Below are positions 41,197-61,618 of a stretch of DNA of 64,000 nt, in pieces. Both the position numbers and the translations under genes were made by a program. The DNA comes from Zygnema cylindricum (Eukaryota > Streptophyta > Zygnematophyceae > Zygnematales > Zygnemataceae): positions 514,327 to 578,326 of the forward strand of contig JBBHKE010001258.1 in the NCBI GenBank assembly GCA_037447655.1, read 5' to 3'. The notes below the pieces were generated by a model. The model saw only the letters and a list, made by a program, of their open reading frames with translations. It was not told the DNA's origin and made no database searches. The first letter of the stretch is position 1. Every line of letters begins with the position of its first letter.

Positions 41197-41945
41197 ATCG
41201 AGTAATTTCTTATCGCGACAAAATCGATAATCGATACATCAATTATCGAGCGGTGACGTGCAGCAGAGGTCGCAAAAGTCAAAATTGTGGGTAATAGAAA
41301 CCGATCATTTTTTTTTTTCAAAATATGAGTACCCAACACATGAGCGGGTTAGGTCACACTCCTAAATTGTCAGCCGTTACCCGAAACGCGCTTACGAAAT
41401 AAAAGTTAACCGAAACTTGATTTCTCGCGACTACCCGTACTCGAAAAATTACGAAATTTATGGTACCTTCCACGATACCAATAGTACAAAATACAATCAT
41501 GTTGGATACTATGCACAATACAAAACTTTCATTTTTTTTCATTTTTTGCTTACCTGACTGTAACCGATTTTTTTTTTTTTTTGTGAATTAACCGCTCGAA
41601 TCCCCCCCCCTCCCCCACCCAAATTTGGCACCCAAATCCGTTCCGGATCATACGCGGGCGGTTGCTAAAGTTAACCGAAGCTTAATTTCTCGCGACTACT
41701 CGTACCTGCGCGTACCCGAAAAAGTACAAAATTTATGGTACCTTCCACAATACCAAGAGTACAAAGTACAATAATGTTGGATAGTATGGACAGTACAAAA
41801 GTTTCATTTTTTTTCGTTTTTTGCTTACCTGACCGTAACCGATTTATTTTTTATTTTTTTTGTGAATCAACCCCCCGAATCCGCCCGGCCCCCCAAATTT
41901 GGCACCCGAATTTGTTTCGGATCAGATGCGGGCGGTAGGTTAACG
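40763..41945. repeat. Three diverged copies of a 270-340-bp unit
   Basis: Copies at about 40763-41095, 41383-41656 and 41668-41945 share GTTAACCGAA, ATTTCTCGCGAC, ACCTTCCA.GATACCAAGAG TACAAAGTACAATAATGTTG, TTTTTTGCTTAC and CCCAAATCCGTTCCGGATC words in the same order and orientation. No coding potential. Confidence 0.8.
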
Positions 41946-42141
41946 GTCGGTCACGGTTTCGGTTGACCGCTTGCGACCTCTGACGTGCAGTATGTAAATA
42001 AAGTAAATAACGATGTGGGGGTGGAAGGGGAGACCCCTCCGAGAAAAGTTTTTATTTTTGTTTTAACAGAAGACGATCGTACGGTCAGGATCTCTTCCAC
42101 AAAACATGGCGGTGAACAAAGGACAGGACAGAACATTGCAG

Positions 42142-42644
42142 TACACCTCGAATCGTAATTAGAGTAAATTACTCTAATTCGGTCGCTCAAAATTTCGACT
42201 CTATCACATGAAATAGAGTACATGATTCTATTTTTTTCACTATTCTATTTAAGGTAAAGTTTAATTATCGTTTTTAATTATAATATAGGTTAGTTTTAAA
42301 TAGTGTGGAGTACGGACGACCTCCGACCGTGCTAAATTGTACTTTATTAAGTAAAAAAGTACAAATATTGATTTAATACAGGCCGTTATCATGTAACTGC
42401 GTTTTAACAAACCGCGTTGTGCAAATGTCATAGTGACGATAAACTGTACGTTTTGCCAAATTCTGTACCAATACCTCATTTACAGTAGAGGATATTAGCG
42501 TGCCAAATTAGAGTACTTAAATAAATTAGAGGAAACTTCATAGTTGAAACAGCTCTATCACATAAATTAGCGTTCATTACTCTATTTTTTTTTTAGTTTT
42601 TGTACTCTAATTTTTTCATTACTCTAATTACGATTCGCGGTGTA
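42142..42644. mobile_element. MITE, TACACCG family, near-duplicate of 37369-37855
   Basis: Left end TACACCTCGAATCGTAATTA (one change from its sister) and right end TAATTACGATTCGCGGTGTA. The interior follows the sister copy closely, with short insertions. It is separated from the next MITE by only 8 bp. Confidence 0.85.
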
Positions 42645-42652
42645 CTGTACAG

Positions 42653-43221
42653 TACACCGCCAATCGCTATTAGCGTAGTGTACGCTAATTCCGTCCCGCT
42701 TTTTTTTTTTGTTATTCTCCAATAGCGTAGCTTACTCTATTTTTTTCTGTACGCCATTTAGGGTTTTTTTCCAAGTATCGTACAAAACGGAAGTACGTCA
42801 TACTTTAAATAGTGTGATGTACGGTCAGAGTCAGGTTTTACAAAAACGTACCCTTTAAGTGAAAAGGTGCAATTCATTATGTTTAGTAGCCGCGGACGCA
42901 TTTGAATGTGCGGTCTAAAAAGGGGATTAAATCGGCTTGTCAAATATCACGTTCGCATATATTCGTCCAACAACCACGTTTCGACTGTGTGAACGTACGA
43001 TTTGTGTACGATTTGTCAGATTTTGTACATATACCTATATTAGCGTAAGCATTTTTGCGACCGACATTTACTTTTTTCAAAGACCCAAATTAGAATTATT
43101 AAACAATTAGAATGTATGTTTTTTTTCAAAATTTTCAAATTCTTAATTAGCGTAAACCACGGTAATTATTCATATACGCCACGCTAAAGAAACTTCTACG
43201 CTAATAGCGATTGGCGGTGTA
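42653..43221. mobile_element. MITE, TACACCG family, 569 bp
   Basis: Left end TACACCGCCAATCGCTATTA, right end TAATAGCGATTGGCGGTGTA, perfect inverted repeats with terminal TA. The interior shares GTGTACGCTAATTCCGTCCC with the element at 19925. Confidence 0.88.
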
Positions 43222-43676
43222 CCGTACATTGCATTGACGTACTGTATATTCCGTACTCTGCCAGATTTCCTCACGACTTCCCCATTTTGCTGCCTGACTA
43301 TTTTTGCAATAAAGACTTTTCCTGACTATTGACCAAGTACCACATGAGTATGCAGTACACAATCCTGAAAATGGATGGAAATACGATCGGACGGTCAGGA
43401 TCACGCCTTCATAATAGACAGCAAGTAGTCTCGTACCTTAGACTACAGTACTGTACTGTACAGTACCGTACTGATTAATGTGTACTATTTCTTGACCACT
43501 TTGCTGCCTAGTTTCATTTCTGCTGCCTATACAAGCATGGGAGAGGACTGTCTTCTATAAGTCTTTTCTCCTGCAGCCATGCTGATTTTGCTCCATTCTT
43601 CTTGCCATTCTTTGCGTTAGGCATTTTAACTGTTGGATATTGGATATTTTGTCTGTTTATATGTCAATGTTCCTTT

Positions 43677-43752
43677 GAACTCACGTTTAAAGGCGCGTTT
43701 AAAATACCGTTTAAACTATCGTTTAAACTCTCGTTTAAACTCGCGTTTATTC
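43677..43752 (+). repeat. CGTTTAAACT tandem repeat upstream of the FAS1-GT29 gene
   Basis: Six or seven units of 10-12 bp (CTCGCGTTTAAACT, with variants) containing the palindrome GTTTAAAC. It lies 220-300 bp before the start codon, so in the 5' UTR or promoter. Confidence 0.85.
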
Positions 43753-43972
43753 GAGTTACTCAGTTATTCTTATGTTGTTCTATGGATCAGATGTCCAGCT
43801 TCCTCCTCCTTGAAGAATCATTATTCCGTGATCAGTCTTCATTTGTCTCTTTTAGAAGATCTGGTGACAGCTGTTTTTTGTCACCTTTCCGGCGAAGAAT
43901 GAGCTCTAGATGCCCAGGTTTCCTTCCTTCCAGTTTGATGGTTTTCCTGTCTAGAGACTGATAAATAAAACT

Positions 43973-55319
<11,347 letters not shown>

Positions 55320-56533
55320 GAGGCATTTTTTGGATCAAGTCCTCCTCCTCTTATTCCCTTTACCTCCTTGTTTTCTCGTTGGGATGGAGTACAAAACCTT
55401 TATTGTGAGATTCGACATCAACGATTTCGATACAAAAGTGAAATTGTTTGAAATTGTACAAACTTGTACGCTCATACACCCTTTTTGAACCTAATTCTGT
55501 TGGACTGGTGAAAGAAGAATAAGGTTCTTGTCCGGCTAATGGTGTTTTTGGGGATAAGTCCTTATGAGCCACACTAGTTTCAGTGGCCAATTTATTGTGC
55601 AAAAACGGAGCACCTCGGCAAATTGCCGAAGTTTTGGAGAAAAGGAATGGGAACCTGGAGGCAAGTAAAACACATCCGGTTTGTGTAAGGAGCATTTCAA
55701 GTAGGAAATTTGATTAATCTGATTACTGTTGGTTTCATAGTTAGGTAGTTGGGCAGCAGTTTTCAGAAATTGGCTCGATAAATTTGTCATCTTGATAAGG
55801 AGTCTCATCTCATTAGACAAAGGTTTATTTATGTTACTATGATACCAGGTTTTATTTTGCAAAGTAGTAGTTAATTACAGTAGTAGAGTAGTCATTCCAC
55901 ATTTAGTCCGATATGATCTATAAGGTCTCCAGAAAGAAGTTTGAATCGTAACAGGATTTTCTTGATTGTTGCGACAATGTAACATTTGTTAATGTACCAT
56001 GTGACTGGGAAATTTCAAGAGCTTCGATGTACTTTTCATGCAATCAAATCTTTTATTTTCCAAAATTTACATGTATGGTTCTATTACCGTATAGTTGTGT
56101 TTGTTGAGTCCATGCTATTTGTGTGTATTTTGTGTTTTTTATTCTCTTATAAGGCTATGAATTGGTTTTCTAGTTGACATGCTCAGGTTTTTAGGTTATG
56201 GTAGTTTACATGGAATGCAAATGGTTTATTAGCGACCTTTTTTTATTGCAGCTTTGGAACTAGTCAAAACAATTTCTTGCCGACCTTTTTGTCTGTTTTC
56301 AAAACATTTCAGATGGGTCAGCAAATCCACAAATCTGAGCAAGAATCAAATCAAATCTTGTTCAGAAGTTGCAATATTCCAGTTTATAGAGTAAGTTGAT
56401 TGGAGTTGGTTAGTCCATATTTATGTCCCAGGTGATTGGCAGTCTTGAGTATCGGTTCCCGCCAAAGATAAAATTACACATGTATGTTAAATAGCTTTCT
56501 GTACAATGTTCAGAAACCCATCACAATAACTTA
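55320..56533. other. 3' flank of the FAS1-GT29 gene, no gene recognised
   Basis: It should contain the 3' UTR. Short minus-strand frames at 55360-55862 are not convincing as genes. Confidence 0.5.
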
Positions 56534-56767
56534 GGGTATGTGCCCATGTGTTAATGTATCGTGCTTTTTTTGTTGTTTTCTTCCAAAATTCAGCCCCCAA
56601 CAAGAAAATCTTTTGCCGTACCCAAAAATTGCTTTTATCGCAGTACAATGAACGCCATCTTGATTCTTTGAATGTACTTCATGTTTGCCGTCTTATGTAC
56701 TCATTTTGGTGTTTTCCTCTTTTCAACCACGGGCACACAAATCCAGCTCATCAAAGAACTTGATCGA

Positions 56768-56789
56768 AAATCACCTCGCGAGGTGATTT
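56768..56789. repeat. 22-bp palindrome copy in the outer element
   Basis: Perfect palindrome with core ATCACCTCGCGAGGTGAT, the same sequence as at 37025 and 57677. Confidence 0.9.
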
Positions 56790-57417
56790 TAGTTTTCAAG
56801 TATTAGTCGAACAACAAATGAGAAAACTTCTACACGCGCGCCTCACGAATGGGAAATTTTTAGCACGAGGGAGGGTACTCGCTGTTTTTTTCATTGCCCG
56901 TCACGCGCATGTACAGAACAAAATTGCAGGGATCTTGGACATCCACTTTCATTAATGGGTCCTTTGCACAAGTTTACGCTGTCGTCGCCTCTCCCTCTCC
57001 CTCTCATACTGTCGCATTTATCTCACTTTTTGGAATGAGAAACGACAATACTGGCATGAAATGAAAGATATTTGAAAAATAATCCTTTTGACTACCTTTA
57101 GGTAGATTTTACTGGCAAGTCGATTGAGAAAAGTCGAAAAAACGAAATCGGGAAGCCTTGGCTTGAAAGTTGTTGAGTCACCGACGTCGACGCTGTCACA
57201 AGTGTGCATGACGTCACAATGTCACAAAACAGTAGACATCTACAATGTCACAAAAATCTAGACGTCTACAATTGTCGCTGTTTTTGTAGGCGTCACCAAT
57301 TGTCGGAAGTTTTGTAGTCGTCTTCAACCGACACAGGTTGTACCAACGTCTACAGCCGTCACATTTCAAAGTTCCGATTTCATTTCGAGATAATATTTTA
57401 TTTTCGCACATTGGAAC

Positions 57418-58455
57418 CATAGTTCAAAAGTAGGCGTTTTAAAGTACTTTCGCATGTGCTAAAGTTACAGTTATTTTCTGTCGTTTTCCTTCATAACTTA
57501 GAAAAAAACGAGAAAATCCGCAGCCGTACCAAAAAATCGAAATTGCCACCTTACAAGTTGCGTTACCTTGAAACTTTAAACCTGCAGTATTTTGTCGTCT
57601 AGCGCGATGCAATTTGTCGTCTAGCGCATTTCGACCCATTTTCGCGTCCTTTCAGCACATGTTCAAACTTTACATCAAATCACCTCGCGAGGTGATTTTA
57701 CATATAGTCCAATAATGTGAGCGAATAGGCAGATGCTGTCACACGTGTTGGATTTTTTTCAATTTTTGTGCGCGGAGTACCAAAAAAAAAAAACCCCACT
57801 GCGCTAATTTCCGTACAGGTCTCCCTCAAACACACGTGTCTTCACACATACGGCGTAGTAAAAACATTGGGCACCTGTCGGCAAGTGGGAAGACGAAAAT
57901 CGAAACCGCATTTTTGTGCGACAGCGAAAGGTATTTTAGGGTTTCGACACGTCGACAATGTGGCGTACGGCCATTACGAAGTCACAAAAATTGTACAGCG
58001 TGCGGACGCCTCAAATTGAAGCCGAGTGGAAGCTTCGCCTCATTTTGTTTACCACTTCATCTGTCACATTGTTTCGATACGTCTACGTAAGTCACTTTTT
58101 TAAGTGACAAGTTATTTGCGTTTACATCTGAATGCTCTGAAAGCTGTAGGGAGAATCTTCGCTAAAAAACAAAGTAACAAGACTAAGTTTCGGTTACGTG
58201 CGAAAGTACCTTTAAGGTTGGCCTTTGGTAGGCGCAAGTTGTGTTATGGGCTTTTCATGTGATCTTCTTAGATCGCTACTTTGATCAAGGACCGTCCGAT
58301 GACGTTTAATTCTCTATCGAACGATGTGCAACTCAACCCTGTTACTTTTTTTTTCATTTTGCGACCAATACAATATGGGTCTTAAGGTCATATTGTATGT
58401 TTTGCGTACAATAGGCATATTGTATGGGCCTACTTTCACCTACTTTTGGACTATG
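57418..58455. mobile_element. hAT-like element (copy of 5876-6336, reversed) with ATTGGAAC target duplication
   Basis: Ends CATAGTTCAAAAGTAGG and CCTACTTTTGGACTATG; exact 8-bp duplication ATTGGAAC at 57410-57417 and 58456-58463. The right 250 bp is the reverse complement of the left part of 5876-6336 (CAATATGGGTCTTAAGG, GACCGTCCGATGACGTTTAA). Split by a PIF-like element near 57443. Confidence 0.88.
57443..58210. mobile_element. PIF-like element, innermost of the nest
   Basis: Left AGTACTTTCGCATGTG, right CGTGCGAAAGTACC, flanked by TTTAA on each side. The interior is the reverse complement of 36478-37280 (CAGTTATTTTCTGTCG, GTGACAAGTTATTTGCGTTT). Contains the 22-bp palindrome at 57677-57698. 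Confidence 0.8.
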
Positions 58456-58595
58456 ATTGGAACGCTATGAAAAGTAGTACAGAGAATCCTCACTAAAATC
58501 CAGAGTACTCCTTCAAAGTATCGATTACACAGGGACACCCTCCTATTATACTATTTGTTTATCTTCATAGAATCATACTGCTTAAAGCTTTTTTA

Positions 58596-59482
58596 GGGTG
58601 TGTACCCATGTGTTCAAGTAAGGGTTTTTTTCCGTCGTTTTCACAGAAAATGGGACTTCCAACGAGAAAATATTACGCCGTACGAAAAATGTGCAAAAAC
58701 ACAAGTACATTTTGCGTCATCTTAAAACTTAGAAGGTACGGCAATTTGGCGTTATTATCATCGCGACCCACTTCCAGCTCATCTTCACACTTGTAATGGA
58801 ATCAAATCACGATCTGATTTTAACCAAAACAACACCCTATCGACGAATAGAAAGCAAGTATTGCACGCGTGAAACGTCTTCGGAAATTTTTGAACGAGGG
58901 AGAGTACACGCTATTTTTTTCCATGCTCGTCACGCGCATGTACGTACAAAAATGACAAGTATGTACGAAAAAAATTCGTCGGGGTCTCGGACCTCCACTT
59001 TCATTCATGGGTCCTTTGCAAAAATTTACAACGTCCTCGTCTCTCCCCATCTTTTTCATTCGACCGCTCCTCTTTCTCTCATCTCTAAATAAAATGCAGC
59101 AATAATAGTATCGAATAAAAGATATATTTTTTTCCTTTTTTTTTAATATTTTTGGTCTCATTTTGATGACATATCGAATGATAAATGGTAAGAAAAAGAC
59201 ATCGAGAAGCCATGGCGGAAAGTTTACGTGTTGGTGACGTCACAAGGTAGCATGACTTCGCAAGGTAGCTTGACCTTGCAATGTCACAAAACCCTAAACA
59301 TCTACAATGTCACAAAAAACTCGACGTCTACAACCGTCGCCTTTTTTGTAGACGTCACTAATTTTAGGAAGTTTCGTAGTCGTCTACATTTCGTTTCGTA
59401 CTATCGTAGGCTGTCGCATATTTTGTAGACGTCTACAACTGTCACATATTTGAAGTAATGAAGGCGCAAGCAATGATTGACA
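58596..59482. mobile_element. PIF-like element, right end missing
   Basis: Left end GGGTGTGTACCCATGTG after TTA (58593-58595). The interior matches relatives (GGGTCTCGGACCTCCACTTT, GTAGACGTCTACAACTGTCA). No inverted right end is found before another element end begins at 59483. Confidence 0.65.
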
Positions 59483-59896
59483 TAGGGTACGTCCCCATGT
59501 AAGCGATACTTTGAAAAAAAAAATTGCTGTAGTGGAGTATTCCGTACTACTTTGAAAAGCGTCCCTATGTGCGAAAATGAAATCGGAACTTTAAAATGTG
59601 ACGGGTGTAGATGTGGGTAACAACTTGCGGCGATTGGAAACGACAACGAAACTTACTATGATTGATTACGTACGCAAAAACTACTACGGTTGTAGACATC
59701 TATAATACACGCGGCTATTAGTAACGTCTCAAAAACTAACGACGGATGTACACGTCTACAATGACAAATGGTGTTCAACTGTTCACAACTCCCGCGACAT
59801 CACGTGACATCGTGATGTTGACCGTGACGCTGTAGACATCAGACCACTGTTCAACCTACTCCAACCGTACTACCATTGTCACAATCCTACCCTACT
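59483..59896. mobile_element. Reverse-oriented PIF-like end
   Basis: GGGTACGTCCCCATGTAAGC is the reverse complement of the right terminus of the copy at 10688. Family text continues to about 59650, then decays. No opposite terminus recognised. Confidence 0.6.
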
Positions 59897-59934
59897 GCAC
59901 CGCGCATCGTTATTAGTGTCAAAGTTTCGATAGT
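59897..59934. mobile_element. Single MITE terminus beside the copia fragment
   Basis: TGCACCGCGCATCGTTATTA resembles the TACACCG-family left end. The partner end is not seen; copia sequence follows directly. Confidence 0.45.
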
Positions 59935-60633
59935 GTGGAAGTAAATATACCGTCATTGAGGCAAGAAAATACCATGGAGATTAGGGGAGGTGGAAAAAGC
60001 GTTCAAGCTCTAGCCGCCGGAGGGGACAGATGGAGACCGGAACCGAAAAAACCATACAAAGGAGAAAGAGTCCAACCTGGAGGACCGAGGCCCCCAAAGG
60101 GCCTATGTCATTTTTGCAAAAAGCCAGGGCACTTTATTGCGGATTGTGCCAAGCTGGCGGAGCTGAGGCTCAAAGAGAACCAAGGAGGGGGTTCTTCCGG
60201 AGGGAAGAAAAAGGCACTTTTGGTCACAAAGGTGACAGGAGACACCGAGGACGAGTCCTCTGAGGAGGATGGGGAGCTTCTTCTTGACGAGAGTCTGGAG
60301 GAGAAGGAGATTCCTCGGAGACAAAAGTGTGCCCTTGGAGCAATTCGGGAAGCTCCACAGGAAGGATGGATCATCGACTCAGGTGCATCCATGCATATGT
60401 GTCGTGACAAGGACCTCTTCACTAAGCTAAGAAAAATCCCTACTGTAGAAATAGAGTATGGGGATGGGAGAGTTGTTACTACAGATCTAGTGGGATCAGT
60501 TGACATGAAAGTTTTAGTGGGGGGTAAGACTTCTATTCTCACTTTCTCAGATGTGCTTTATATTCCTCAGCTGAGTAAAAATCTTGTTTCTACATCTGTG
60601 TTAGATGACAAAGAGTTTGATGTATCTCTGTGA
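59935..60633 (+). pseudogene. Ty1/copia Gag zinc knuckle and protease fragment
   Basis: A 232-residue open fragment. Near residue 58 there is a CCHC knuckle (CHFCKKPGHFIADC, C-x2-C-x4-H-x4-C) after a Gly/Lys-rich basic stretch. Near residue 145 is the aspartic protease active site (WIIDSGASMHMC), followed by protease text ending DVLYIPQLSKNLVSTSVL. It starts after the matrix/capsid part of Gag and stops at DVSL, before any integrase, so it is a piece of an element. It faces the opposite way from the pol region to its right. Whether both come from one rearranged element or from two insertions cannot be decided here. Confidence 0.88.
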
Positions 60634-61590
60634 CCTCCATTGGTACACAGAATGTCCAGCTTATGTGAAGCCTCTAGGATAGTATATGCACTTTTGACTT
60701 TGACAATGAATAAGTCCCACCTTGGGACGCAAAATCTCTGACCAACTACAACCCTGTGTAGCCTAGACTCCCCTGAGTCCGCAGCAAAAATAATCACTGA
60801 ATTTGCTCACCTGAGCATTAAGTTATGGCTGACCAAAGTTGGTCTATAAATACAAGTGCACTTTGGGAGAGAGGCTGGAAAACTAAAAATATTCTAAGTC
60901 CTAAGCTACCTCTCTAAGCTTACTACTAAGGTACTTCGACCAATCATAAGACTGTAAAGTACAAGAAGGTACAGGTACCGCTGTACTTCTTGTACGGCCA
61001 TAGTACGGCATAGCCGTTCCGCTGACGCGTGTCAGTTCCGGAGCTGTAGTTGCTCCTCCCGTGATATCCGCTACCCAACCATATGTTTCCACGTGTCATC
61101 CACCGACATCTGGTCCGCAAACCGTCAAACGGCTATTCCGGCATTTTGGCTCCACTGTGAGACGTTCGATCAGATCTAAACATTTGATTTCGTCCGTCGA
61201 AAATTAAATGTTAATTCGTATATTTTGTGCGGTCCCGATTTCGTGCGGACCAGTATGTTTCCATGCATAAATCGTCTCGTAATTATTTAAATGAAATGTC
61301 CGGCGCGGTATAGCATTAAATAAATATCCCGCTATATTCATTTATCTATTTCTTCAAGACTTACTGGATAAGGCGCTCGGCTAGTCCGTACGGTTATCAT
61401 CCAGAGGTCACTGGATCAAGTCCTTCAAGTGGCAGTTATATTTTGCAGAAAAACTGTACCGGAAGATCTGCCTGCCTCCTTTAGCTGCAGCAGGCAGCCA
61501 TGGCTGTCTGCAAGTCCTCAGTGAGTGCGACAAGTATGAGGGCTGCAGTAAGTCCACAAGAAAGACTACAAAATACCTCTCTTTTCAACA
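60631..61590 (-). repeat. Probable 3' LTR of the minus-strand copia element
   Basis: On the minus strand, a purine-rich tract (AAATAAGGGGAG, 61602-61591) is followed directly by TGTTGAAAAGAGAGG, the expected polypurine tract and LTR start. The far end is less certain: sequence near 60629-60633 (TGTGACC on the plus strand) could provide the terminal CA. If so, the LTR is about 960 bp and abuts the Gag fragment. Confidence 0.5.
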
Positions 61591-61618
61591 CTCCCCTTAT
61601 TTTCTAGTCTATCTTTTG

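Larger units (their letters stand above)
56534..58546. mobile_element. PIF/Harbinger-like element carrying two nested insertions
   Basis: Left end GGGTATGTGCCCATGTG after TTA (56531-56533). Near 58540 the right end reads GATTACACAGGGACACCCTCC with TATTA following. The interior up to 57417 aligns with the copy at 10688, then is interrupted by the hAT-like element at 57418-58455, and resumes at 58464 with the expected AAAAGTAGTACAGAGAATCC text. Confidence 0.75.

Noticed and set aside
42100-43500. CRISPR-like spacing of repeated termini
   Set aside because: The repeats are inverted ends of adjacent MITEs with unequal spacing in a eukaryotic genome; not an array.
60840-60860. TATA-like CTATAAATAC on the plus strand between the copia fragments
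   Set aside because: The probable LTR here belongs to a minus-strand element, and the reverse complement is also AT-rich. No promoter can be assigned.
61368-61440. tRNA-like segment with GGCTAGTCCGTACGG and GGATCAAGTCC, resembling polymerase III A and B boxes
   Set aside because: The T-arm and acceptor stems do not pair properly and it lies in the probable copia LTR. At best a tRNA-derived relic.
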